Shown here piece by piece: positions 53,918 through 61,692 of a DNA stretch of 64,000 nt. Numbering within the stretch: the stretch's first letter is position 1; each line of letters begins with the position of its first letter. A program made the position numbers and the translations under genes. Under the pieces are notes generated by a model that was not told where the DNA came from, ran no database searches, and worked only from the letters and a program-made list of their open reading frames with translations. Origin of the DNA: Nonlabens antarcticus (lineage in GTDB: Bacteria; Bacteroidota; Bacteroidia; Flavobacteriales; Flavobacteriaceae); the NCBI RefSeq assembly GCF_015356755.1, contig NZ_JADFCO010000063.1, forward strand, positions 186,001 to 250,000, given 5' to 3'.

Positions 53918-55435
53918 ATGTCCAGAAAAGAAGATTTTCAAAATAGTATCATAGAAGGTTACAGTCCCAAAGGAGAATCAATTATCATGGGAGCTGCTAT
54001 GCTGGATGGAGAAACCATTACCGGATCACATGTAAAAATCCCTTTGAAAACCATGAACAGACACGGTCTGATTGCTGGTGCAACGGGAACTGGTAAAACA
54101 AAAACCCTTCAAATTATTGCGGAGCAACTTTCACAGCAAGGTGTTCCTACTCTATTAATGGACATTAAAGGTGATTTATCGGGAATTGCTGCGGCAAGTG
54201 AAGGACACATTAAAATCGATGAGCGCCATGCTTCCATAGGATTGGACTTTAAGAAAAGAGCCAGCCCGGTGGAAATTCTTACCATTTCTAAACAAGCAGG
54301 TGTGAAAATGCGGGCGACCGTGAGCGAATTCGGCCCGGTGCTGCTTTCCAGAATTCTGGACGTGACGGAAACTCAAGCGGGAATCATTAGTGTCATATTT
54401 AAATATTGTGACGATAACAAAATGCCCTTGCTGGACTTAAACGATTTGAAAAAAGTACTGCAATATGCAACTGGTGCTGGCAAAGAAGAGTTTCAAGCAG
54501 AATATGGACGGATTTCAACCTCATCTACCGGTGCGATTTTACGCAAGCTCGTAGAACTAGAACAGCAAGGTGCAGAATTGTTTTTCGGTGAGCGCAGTTT
54601 TGAGGTTATGGATTTGGTACGAAAAGATAAGAATGGTCACGGTTATGTGAATGTCATCAGGCTAACAGATATCCAAGACCGTCCTAAGTTATTCTCTACA
54701 TTTATGCTGAGTCTTCTCGCAGAAATTTATAGTTCGTTTCCTGAAAAAGGAGATGCAGACAAACCAGAGTTGGTTCTATTTATTGATGAAGCGCATTTGA
54801 TTTTTGATGAGGCCAGCAAAGCTTTACTGAATCAGATTGAAAGCATCATCAAATTGATACGCTCTAAAGGTATCGGGATTTACTTTGTTACTCAAAATCC
54901 TAGTGATATTCCAGAAGGCGTTCTCAGTCAATTAGGTTTAAAAATTCAACACGCCCTAAGAGCTTTTACCGCTAAAGATCGGAAAGCTATAAAACTGACC
55001 GCTCAAAATTATCCCATCAGCGATTATTATGATACTGCAGAGGTTTTGACATCATTAGGAATAGGTGAAGCACTGATTTCAGCACTGGATGAAAAAGGTA
55101 GACCCAGCCCACTTGCAGCAACCATGTTGAGAGCACCAGAAAGCAGAATGGATATTTTAACGGCGCGAGAGCTGGACGATCTAATATCAGATTCTGAATT
55201 AACGGACAAATACAATGAGTCTATTAATCGAGAAAGTGCTGAGGAAATGCTTCAAGAAAAAATAGTAGAAGCCCACGAAGAGGAGGTAAAAGAAAAAGCG
55301 CAAAAAGAACGTGCTAAAACCAGTAGTTCCAGTTCCAGAAGAGCCAGCACGCGACAAAACCCCATTATAAAAGTACTTACAAGTGCCACGTTTATACGCG
55401 GCGTGATGGGAATTTTAGGTAAAGCCTTTAAATAA
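53918..55435 (+). CDS. HerA-like helicase/ATPase (DUF853, YjgR type)
   Basis: A 505-residue P-loop ATPase of the HerA/FtsK superfamily, DUF853 group. HGLIAGATGTGKTKTLQIIAEQL is the Walker A region, LLMDIKGDLSGIA follows as in YjgR, VLFIDEAHLIFDEA is Walker B, and IYFVTQNPSDIPEGVLSQLGLKIQHALRAFTAKDRKAIK carries the sensor and arginine region. The last ~100 residues are a charged helix (SAEEMLQEKIVEAHEEEVKEKAQKERAK), a Ser/Arg linker and a hydrophobic end. No NurA nuclease or SIR2-like partner is adjacent. The cellular role of YjgR-type proteins is not established. Confidence 0.9.
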   Translation: MSRKEDFQNSIIEGYSPKGESIIMGAAMLDGETITGSHVKIPLKTMNRHGLIAGATGTGKTKTLQIIAEQLSQQGVPTLLMDIKGDLSGIAAASEGHIKIDERHASIGLDFKKRASPVEILTISKQAGVKMRATVSEFGPVLLSRILDVTETQAGIISVIFKYCDDNKMPLLDLNDLKKVLQYATGAGKEEFQAEYGRISTSSTGAILRKLVELEQQGAELFFGERSFEVMDLVRKDKNGHGYVNVIRLTDIQDRPKLFSTFMLSLLAEIYSSFPEKGDADKPELVLFIDEAHLIFDEASKALLNQIESIIKLIRSKGIGIYFVTQNPSDIPEGVLSQLGLKIQHALRAFTAKDRKAIKLTAQNYPISDYYDTAEVLTSLGIGEALISALDEKGRPSPLAATMLRAPESRMDILTARELDDLISDSELTDKYNESINRESAEEMLQEKIVEAHEEEVKEKAQKERAKTSSSSSRRASTRQNPIIKVLTSATFIRGVMGILGKAFK

Positions 55436-55568
55436 ACGCTTCATTATTGATAGTATCAAACTTTGTTTTTTCAAGCGAGACTTAATACTTGCAATTCATT
55501 GAGGTTCTATTCAATAAGTTTTATTCTTGAACAAAATTTATAGAAGCAGAATTTTTTCACGCGAATTC

Positions 55569-55582
55569 ACTTTCGCGAAAGC
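55569..55582. repeat. GCTTTCGCGAAAGC palindrome, site 15 (one change)
   Basis: ACTTTCGCGAAAGC between the HerA-like gene and the next lipoprotein gene. Confidence 0.8.
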
Positions 55583-55674
55583 GAGCCAGTTTTAAAAATC
55601 TTAAAGCCAAAGAAACCTTTTATAAATTGCTAAGTCCTAGTAGTCATTGTAATTTTACATTTTTAACCACACCC

Positions 55675-56220
55675 ATGAAAAGAATATTTTTATTAGTACT
55701 TATCGTTGTCGTTTTCGCTAGTTGTAAAGACGAGCAAGATCCATTTGAATGGAATAAGGATCGCGTAGGAATGCTGACTAAAGACACTCAAGTCTATCAA
55801 CTGGACAGTCTTTATGCAAACGATAGTATCGTAAAGGCTTCCAATGATGCGGAATTCACAAGTGGTCAGAACGCGATTGAGATTTTTGAAAAAGGCGGAA
55901 AACATTTGTTAACGTTAACACCATACAAAAAAGACAGCACGTCTACTATTGAAAACGTGCGTGTACGGGATGAACGATTTACCACGGCTAAGGGAGTAAA
56001 TATTAATAGTGATTTCAAAACTATAAATGAGGCTTATAAGATCGGGAGTATTGATAATATGATCAATAGCGCTGTGGTATGGGTAAATGAAGAGAACTTC
56101 TATTTTACCATTAAAAATGATGTTTTACCGTCTGAAGTAAAATTTGATATCGCTGCTCCTATCGATAAAACCATGATTCCAGATACTGCAAAACCCGAGT
56201 TTGTATTTATAAGCTGGTAA
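55675..56220 (+). CDS. lipoprotein of unknown function
   Basis: A 181-residue lipoprotein (MKRIFLLVLIVVVFASC, Cys17). The mature part has an early DPFEWNKDRVGMLTKDTQVYQLDSLYANDSIV block and a later FKTINEAYKIGSIDNMINSAVVWVNEENFYFTIKNDVLP. This looks like a small beta-rich domain found as a stand-alone lipoprotein in flavobacteria, but I recognise no named family. I begin at the ATG at 55675, which starts the signal peptide, rather than at 55627. The hydrolase gene follows after 4 bases and is probably co-transcribed. Confidence 0.75.
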   Translation: MKRIFLLVLIVVVFASCKDEQDPFEWNKDRVGMLTKDTQVYQLDSLYANDSIVKASNDAEFTSGQNAIEIFEKGGKHLLTLTPYKKDSTSTIENVRVRDERFTTAKGVNINSDFKTINEAYKIGSIDNMINSAVVWVNEENFYFTIKNDVLPSEVKFDIAAPIDKTMIPDTAKPEFVFISW

Positions 56221-56224
56221 ACCC

Positions 56225-57061
56225 ATGTTCAAAAAATTAATTAATAAAGCCGTACCTCGATTGTACGGCTTTTACTTTAATGCTCTTTCACTAATTTCTA
56301 AAGAGAAAGGAGCGGCACTTGCCATGCGTGTTTTCAGCGTTCCTCGCAGTGGTAAGATTCTTCCATATCAACACGAGTTTCTTTCCACATCACACCAACA
56401 AAAGTTAATTACAGAAGAGGGATTTATTCAAATCTACCACTGGAAAGGAAATGGAAAAACCATATTTCTAGCGCATGGTTGGGAATCAAACGCCTGGCGA
56501 TGGAAATTTTTGATTGAACCCTTATTGCAAAGAAATTACAATATCATAGCTATTGATGCGCCCGCTCATGGCAATTCTGACGGCACGGAGTTTACTGCTA
56601 TTAAATATTCACGGATAATACGCAAGGTTGTAGAATTATACCAGCCGGAAATTATTGTGGCTCATAGTGTAGGTGCTATGGCTACTAGTTTTCAGGAATC
56701 TGAAACTCCTCATGACTTTTTGGAGAAGCTTGTGTTACTGGGAAGTCCAAACACACTGCAAGTAATCATGAAAAATTATCAAAATCTGGTCGGGTTTACA
56801 AACCGTGTTTACGGGAGCTTGGATGATTTGCTGGATCAAACCTATGGGTTTAAAATCAATGATTTCAGTACAGAGGATTTTGTTTCTAAAATTAGCTGTC
56901 CAGTTCTTTTGATCCATAGTAAAGAAGATGCTATCGTCTCCTTTGACAGCGTTAACCAGATTGCCTTAAAATCTCCAAATGCGACGGTTTACGAGTCTAA
57001 AACTGGAGGTCACAGCTTACATACACCAGAGGTGGTGGATCAAATCTTAGCTTTTTTATAA
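56225..57061 (+). CDS. alpha/beta-hydrolase
   Basis: A 278-residue hydrolase of the alpha/beta fold. The oxyanion region is FLAHGWESNAWRW, and DAPAHGNSDG is the usual strand-4 turn. The nucleophile elbow reads VAHSVGAMA (nucleophile Ser, first Gly replaced by Ala). LIHSKEDAIV carries the probable acid and GGHSLH the catalytic histidine. The triad therefore looks complete. No signal peptide is evident. The substrate is unknown; esterase or lipase activity is likely for the fold. It follows a lipoprotein gene at 4 bases. Confidence 0.88.
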   Translation: MFKKLINKAVPRLYGFYFNALSLISKEKGAALAMRVFSVPRSGKILPYQHEFLSTSHQQKLITEEGFIQIYHWKGNGKTIFLAHGWESNAWRWKFLIEPLLQRNYNIIAIDAPAHGNSDGTEFTAIKYSRIIRKVVELYQPEIIVAHSVGAMATSFQESETPHDFLEKLVLLGSPNTLQVIMKNYQNLVGFTNRVYGSLDDLLDQTYGFKINDFSTEDFVSKISCPVLLIHSKEDAIVSFDSVNQIALKSPNATVYESKTGGHSLHTPEVVDQILAFL

Positions 57062-57106
57062 TTAAAGATGTCTTTCCATTGTTTTATCTTTCAAAATAAA
57101 ATAATC

Positions 57107-57346
57107 ATGGGACGACCTAGCATAAAGAATGAGGATCAATACGATGCCTTGAGAGAAAAAGGGTATTCGCAGGAAAAAGCGGCTCGCATTGCAAATTCTG
57201 AGAATAGCGGTGAGAAAGGTGGTAAAGCAGATCTGTATGAAGAGCGCACCAAAAAAGAACTATATGATCAAGCTAAAGACATAGGTATTGATGGACGTTC
57301 TTCCATGAATAAAAAAGAATTAATTCACGCGTTACGCAATAATTAG
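57107..57346 (+). CDS. small DUF7218/Rho_N-like DNA-binding protein
   Basis: A 79-residue basic protein. The start MGRPSIKNEDQYDALREKGYSQEKAARIANS matches the DUF7218 pattern (RPSIK...LY..LR..G.SKEKAARIAN). The end, YEERTKKELYDQAKDIGIDGRSSMNKKELIHALRNN, is a SAP-like Rho N-terminal motif, a short helix-extended-helix that binds nucleic acid. I use the ATG at 57107, where the family begins. The AI-2E permease gene starts one base after its stop, so they share a message. Confidence 0.82.
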   Translation: MGRPSIKNEDQYDALREKGYSQEKAARIANSENSGEKGGKADLYEERTKKELYDQAKDIGIDGRSSMNKKELIHALRNN

Positions 57347-57347
57347 A

Positions 57348-58370
57348 ATGGCTCATAAAATCCCAGCTCGCATTATAAGACAAGTTTTCGTTCTTATTTT
57401 TTTAGCGGCAATGTTTGTACTTATTACTGTAGAAATGCTTCCTTATTTAGGAGGTGTTCTTGCCGCAGTCACCCTTTATGTTATTCTCGTGCCCGCCCAG
57501 CGCAAACTGGAGAGCTACAAATGGAAACCAGGTCTTGCTGCCACTTTATTAATGATTTTATCTACCATAGGAATTTTACTTCCCATCGCTGGTATAGGCA
57601 TCATGTTCTCCTCACAAATTAAAAGCGCCGTTGCTAACAGTGATAAAATTACAGCACAGATCAAGACTCAGATATCCCAGATTGAATCTTACGTGGGGTT
57701 TGACGTGGTACCTACAATTGATGGTGACCAGATTAAAAGTACCCTATCCTATTTAATCAGTAATATCGCGAGCTCAAGCATAACCATTTTTATTGCTTTA
57801 GGTGTGATGTATTTTATTTTGTACTATATGCTTGTCAACCGAAAGATATGGCAAGAGGCCAGTATAAACTATCTCCCCATGAAAAAAGAAAATGTGGAAA
57901 CGATAGGCAAAGAAAGTATCAACCTTGTCAAATCAAATGCTATAGGAATTCCTTTAGTTGCTATCCTACAAGGAGTCGTGGCCCTAATAGGTTATTTCAT
58001 TTTTGGTGTTGAGAATCCGTTTTTCTGGTTTGGAATTACCGTTATTGGGAGTATGATCCCATTTGTGGGAACTGCTATAGGTATTTTACCGGTGGTAATC
58101 CTATTACTGGCTCAAGGTGATACACAATCGGCTATTGGTATTCTCATATATGGAACTGTGGTGGTAGGTTCCACTGACAATCTTTTTCGCCTAGTGGTGC
58201 AGAAACGTCTGGCAGATATTCATCCATTGATTACTCTTCTAGGTGTCGTTGTAGGTGTTCCGTTATTTGGATTTATAGGACTTATTTTTGGCCCTTTACT
58301 AATCAGTTTATTTTTACTACTGGTAAAAATTTATAAAAGCGAATATGCTGAAAAGACAGACGCTATTTAA
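57348..58370 (+). CDS. AI-2E/PerM-family transporter
   Basis: A 340-residue inner-membrane protein with about eight membrane helices. It has the family layout: an N-terminal pair with MLPYLGGVLAAVTLYVILVPAQRKLE, a cytoplasmic-periplasmic section with SQIESYVGFD, then helices with MYFILYYMLVNRK, GIPLVAILQGVVALIGYFIFGVENPFFWFGITVIGSMIPFVGTAIGILPVVILLL, and LADIHPLITLLGVVVGVPLFGFIGLIFGPLL. Some members export autoinducer 2 or act as Na+/H+ antiporters; the substrate here is unknown. Confidence 0.9.
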   Translation: MAHKIPARIIRQVFVLIFLAAMFVLITVEMLPYLGGVLAAVTLYVILVPAQRKLESYKWKPGLAATLLMILSTIGILLPIAGIGIMFSSQIKSAVANSDKITAQIKTQISQIESYVGFDVVPTIDGDQIKSTLSYLISNIASSSITIFIALGVMYFILYYMLVNRKIWQEASINYLPMKKENVETIGKESINLVKSNAIGIPLVAILQGVVALIGYFIFGVENPFFWFGITVIGSMIPFVGTAIGILPVVILLLAQGDTQSAIGILIYGTVVVGSTDNLFRLVVQKRLADIHPLITLLGVVVGVPLFGFIGLIFGPLLISLFLLLVKIYKSEYAEKTDAI

Positions 58371-58428
58371 GAGCAATCCAACACTTAGCTACTGCAGTTT
58401 TTCTTATTTTTAACCCAAACAAAATTTA

Positions 58429-58971
58429 ATGAGTAAGTTGACAAAACTCCAAGATAAAATTGATGAAAAATTCATCGAGCAGCGCAAGTTGTTCATATGG
58501 GGAATGGTGGATGAAAAGACGGCGAGACACTGTGTGGACCGACTTTTATATCTGGACTCTATAAGTAATGAAGAAATCACATTTGTAATCAACAGTCCAG
58601 GTGGCTATGTGACTGCAGGCTTTTCTATATATGATACCATGAAGCAGATCAACAGCCCGATAAGTACGGTTTGTAGTGGTCTTGCTGCCTCCATGGGAAG
58701 TATTTTACTTTCTGGTGGTGATAAAGGGAAACGTTACATCCAGAAGCATGGTCGTGTAATGATACATCAGCCTAGTGGTGGCGCCAGAGGTACTGGAGCA
58801 GATCTAGAAATTACTGCCAAAGAGATTTTAAAGACTAAAGAATTGAGTGCGCAGATCCTTGCAGATAACTGTGGCCAGTCTTTTGAAAAAGTCATGAAAG
58901 ACTTTAACCGTGATTACTGGATGGGAGCTGATGAAGCGGTTGCCTACGGTATCGTGGACGGTATTATTTAA
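58429..58971 (+). CDS. ClpP-like serine protease subunit
   Basis: A 180-residue ClpP-family protease subunit. The catalytic triad is complete: S88 in LAASMGS, H113 in VMIHQPSGG and D162 in FNRDYWM. VINSPGGYVTAGFSIYDTM is the oxyanion region, and RGTGADLEITAKEILKTKELSAQILADNCGQ is the handle helix. It is shorter than the main ClpP (about 220 residues) usually found beside clpX, and clpX is absent here, so this is probably the second, paralogous ClpP. The ATPase partner cannot be told. A terminator follows. Confidence 0.9.
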   Translation: MSKLTKLQDKIDEKFIEQRKLFIWGMVDEKTARHCVDRLLYLDSISNEEITFVINSPGGYVTAGFSIYDTMKQINSPISTVCSGLAASMGSILLSGGDKGKRYIQKHGRVMIHQPSGGARGTGADLEITAKEILKTKELSAQILADNCGQSFEKVMKDFNRDYWMGADEAVAYGIVDGII

Positions 58972-58991
58972 AAATGAGAAAACATTAACCT

Positions 58992-59022
58992 AAGCCGTTC
59001 TAATTCAGGGCGGCTTTTTTTA
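58992..59022 (+). terminator. intrinsic terminator after the ClpP-like gene
   Basis: A stem AAGCCGTTCT / AGGGCGGCTT (two G-T pairs) with loop AATTC, then seven or more T residues. Confidence 0.85.
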
Positions 59023-59034
59023 TATTTTTATGGA

Positions 59035-59451
59035 ATGAGTTTAACACCATTTCATCTTGCGATTCCCGTAAAGGAAATCACAACCACACGCGACTTTTAC
59101 CGCGACACCCTAGGCATGAAGGAAGGACGCAGTAGTGATCACTGGGTAGATTTTGATTTCTTCGGTCACCAGCTGGTAATTCATATAAGTGATGCCATAG
59201 CTCCAGAAGCAGTTAATGCTGTTGATGGTAAAGCGGTTCCAGTACCACATTTTGGTGTGGTGTTAGAATGGGATAAATTCCACGCTTTCGCGAAAGCGTT
59301 ACAAAACAAAAACATCAAATTTATAATCGAGCCTTACATAAGATTTGAGGGGTTGCCCGGTGAGCAGGCCACAATGTTCTTCAAGGACCCCAGTGGAAAC
59401 GCACTAGAATTTAAATCTTTCAAGGACTTCAATCAAATTTTTGCAACATGA
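59035..59451 (+). CDS. VOC-family (glyoxalase/dioxygenase-like) protein
   Basis: A 138-residue vicinal-oxygen-chelate protein with two beta-alpha-beta-beta-beta units. FHLAIPVKEITTTRDFYRDTLGMKEG carries the first metal histidine (H7). VPHFGVVLEW carries a second, and ATMFFKDPSGNALEFKSF carries the terminal glutamate. The ligand set fits a metal-dependent glyoxalase or dioxygenase; the substrate is unknown. A palindrome copy inside it encodes HAFAKALQ in the helix of the second unit. Its stop overlaps the start of the next gene (ATGA). Confidence 0.88.
   Translation: MSLTPFHLAIPVKEITTTRDFYRDTLGMKEGRSSDHWVDFDFFGHQLVIHISDAIAPEAVNAVDGKAVPVPHFGVVLEWDKFHAFAKALQNKNIKFIIEPYIRFEGLPGEQATMFFKDPSGNALEFKSFKDFNQIFAT
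59283..59298. repeat. GCTTTCGCGAAAGC palindrome, site 16 (coding)
   Basis: Exact copy inside the VOC gene, read as HAFAKAL. Confidence 0.95.
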
Positions 59452-59885
59452 GCCTAAAAAACATATTTACTCCAGATGAAGATTACGTGCGTCAACAAGC
59501 AGATGATGCCACGACTGAAGAAGTTGACAAAGTCATTAAAAAGGAAGGTAAAATAGGTTTTATCATGTCCAGCATTAAGGTGCTTAAGAAATACTACCAC
59601 CTTTTTGATGTTATGATGATGATGATTAAAGATTATCGCAAAGGAATATATACAGCTGTACCCTGGTTTACCATTGCCGCGATTGCAAGTGCTTTGTTAT
59701 ACGTATTAAGTCCCATTGACTTAATTCCAGACTTTATTCCTGGACTGGGTTATCTTGATGATGTTACCGTTCTTACAATAGTTACAGGGTGGATTGATTC
59801 TGACCTACATCGTTATTTAGACTGGAAACTCGATCATGATCACACGACTCCAGAAGAAATCAAAAAACTAGAAAAGTCTCAATAA
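59448..59885 (+). CDS. YkvA-family (DUF1232) membrane protein
   Basis: A 145-residue protein with the DUF1232 core: IKDYRKGIYTAVPWFTIAAIASALLYVLSPIDLIPDFIPGLGYLDDVTVLTIVTGWI. The YVLSPIDLIPDFIPGLGYLDD part is the defining signature, and the flanking segments form one or two membrane helices. Function is unknown for the family. It overlaps the VOC gene by four bases and its 3' end overlaps the convergent amidohydrolase gene by seven. Confidence 0.9.
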   Translation: MSLKNIFTPDEDYVRQQADDATTEEVDKVIKKEGKIGFIMSSIKVLKKYYHLFDVMMMMIKDYRKGIYTAVPWFTIAAIASALLYVLSPIDLIPDFIPGLGYLDDVTVLTIVTGWIDSDLHRYLDWKLDHDHTTPEEIKKLEKSQ

Positions 59886-61516
59886 ACCTTTTCGCCATTG
59901 ACATAAGTAGCTTTCACTTTTATATTAGGAACATTTTGAATCGGCATTTTCATGAGATCTTCTTGCAAGATCATGAAATCAGCCGATTTTCCTTTTTCCA
60001 AACTTCCCTTTTCGTTTTCCTCAAAATTGGAAAATGCACCCCAGATCGTCATGCCTCGTAAAGCATCTTCTCTAGACAGCGCATCCTTCATATTAAAACC
60101 ACCTTCTGGAAAACCACTTGTATCTTGTCGAGCTACAGCAGCATAGAAAGTCAAAAACGGATTGACTTGTTCTACTGGATAATCTGTTCCTAACGCAACC
60201 ATTCCAGACTGGTTCAATAATTTCTGATAAGCATAGGCTCCTTTGATACGCTCTGCTCCTACACGATCTTGTGCCCAATACATGTCACTGGTAGCATGTG
60301 TAGGTTGAACGGACGGCAATATGCGATCTCTATCAAAATATTCAAAATCATCAGAACTTATAATTTGTGCGTGCTCTACCCTCCACCTTCTGTTAGGTAG
60401 ATCGTTCAACAATTCTCTATACGTTTTTAAAACGACCACGTTTGCACTATCTCCAATGGCGTGAGTGTTCATCTGAAAATCTGATGCCGCAATACGTTCT
60501 GCTGTTTTCTTGAAATCTTCAACACAGCTTAACAGCGCTCCAAAGTGAACCGATTTATCTGAATAAGGCTCTTTCATTGCAGCACCTCGAGAACCTAGGG
60601 CACCATCTGCATAAAATTTTACGGACCTTACATTTAATCTGTCGGTCTTGATTATACCTTTTTGATCCAGGTAATAATCAAGGTTTTCAGGTGTGTTGCT
60701 CACCATTGCATAGATCTTAATCTTCAAATTTCCAGCTTGTTGCAGACTATCAATCAGTTCAATAGTATTCCTATTCAAACCTGCATCATCTACCGTAGTC
60801 AACCCATAACTAAAATTAATTTTCTGAGCATCCATTAAAGATTCTATATCTTCCTTAACACTAGCTTTAGGAAACATATTTTCAACCAGGCTCATAGGAT
60901 TATCCACTAGAATTCCAGTAAGTTTTCCATTTCTTTGTTCGATCTCACCCCCAGAAAATAAAGTGTTTGTATCGATTTGAGCTAGTCGCAAACCAGAATC
61001 GTTGACAATCATTGCATGACCATCCACTCTTGTCAATGCTACTGGAGTGTTGGGAAATAACTCATTGAGTTCTGCATTCGTTGGAAACTCCTGTACTTCC
61101 CAATCATTTTGATCCCACCCACGGCCTATAATAAATGATTTGTTATTTGACTTTTGAAATTCTTGGACTTTATTTAGAACTTCTTGATAGCTTTTAGTTC
61201 CAGTTAAATCTACACGTTGTAATTGTTGTCCCAGTCCATAAAAGTGACAGTGTGCATCGATTAATCCTGGATAGACAAACTGTCCAGCAAGATCAATAAC
61301 GGTATCTCCTTTTAAATTCAAAGCGTCGATATCGTCTTGTGATCCTATAGCAAATATTTTACCATCTTTTACAGCCATAGCAGTTGCCATAGAAAACTCA
61401 TTATTAACGGTATAAATGTGACCATTCTGATAAATGGCATCCACATAATTATCGGCGTCTTTATTTTGACAACTTATTAAAATAGCTACGAAGACAAGGA
61501 AGATAAAATTTTTCAT
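59879..61516 (-). CDS. amidohydrolase lipoprotein (YtcJ-like)
   Basis: A 545-residue lipoprotein (FVAILISC, Cys16) with an amidohydrolase-3 domain of the YtcJ type. Metal-site parts: GLIDAHCHFYGLG (H89, H91), FYADGALGSRGAAMKEPYSD, NTHAIGDSANVVVL, RVEHAQIIS and LGTDYPVEQVNPF. The enzyme probably hydrolyses an amide, formamide or related bond at the cell envelope, since lipid anchoring puts it outside the inner membrane. The substrate is unknown. Its terminal codons overlap the YkvA gene tail to tail. Confidence 0.9.
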   Translation of the reverse strand: MKNFIFLVFVAILISCQNKDADNYVDAIYQNGHIYTVNNEFSMATAMAVKDGKIFAIGSQDDIDALNLKGDTVIDLAGQFVYPGLIDAHCHFYGLGQQLQRVDLTGTKSYQEVLNKVQEFQKSNNKSFIIGRGWDQNDWEVQEFPTNAELNELFPNTPVALTRVDGHAMIVNDSGLRLAQIDTNTLFSGGEIEQRNGKLTGILVDNPMSLVENMFPKASVKEDIESLMDAQKINFSYGLTTVDDAGLNRNTIELIDSLQQAGNLKIKIYAMVSNTPENLDYYLDQKGIIKTDRLNVRSVKFYADGALGSRGAAMKEPYSDKSVHFGALLSCVEDFKKTAERIAASDFQMNTHAIGDSANVVVLKTYRELLNDLPNRRWRVEHAQIISSDDFEYFDRDRILPSVQPTHATSDMYWAQDRVGAERIKGAYAYQKLLNQSGMVALGTDYPVEQVNPFLTFYAAVARQDTSGFPEGGFNMKDALSREDALRGMTIWGAFSNFEENEKGSLEKGKSADFMILQEDLMKMPIQNVPNIKVKATYVNGEKVY

Positions 61517-61615
61517 GGTTTAAAAATACGCTAAAGTCTTTTGAAAGAAAAAATGACTGCCGCATGGTCAATCAAGAACAAAAGCCGATTGAAACCTTTG
61601 TTATTTTCCCTAAAC

Positions 61616-61643
61616 AAAAAACACGAGCAAATTGCTCGTGTTT
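61616..61643 (-). terminator. intrinsic terminator after the barrel gene
   Basis: A stem AACACGAGCAA / TTGCTCGTGTT with a very short loop, then TTTTTGTTTAG on the minus strand. Confidence 0.85.
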
Positions 61644-61692
61644 CTATTTTATACGTTGGTTTAAAAAGCTAATAGTAATTAACTCATAAACT

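Noticed and set aside
56225-56290. Terminator-like pair GTACGGCTT near the start of the hydrolase gene
   Set aside because: It lies within coding sequence and the apparent stem (AGCCGTAC / GTACGGCT) has no T-run of terminator quality; noted only as a short inverted repeat.
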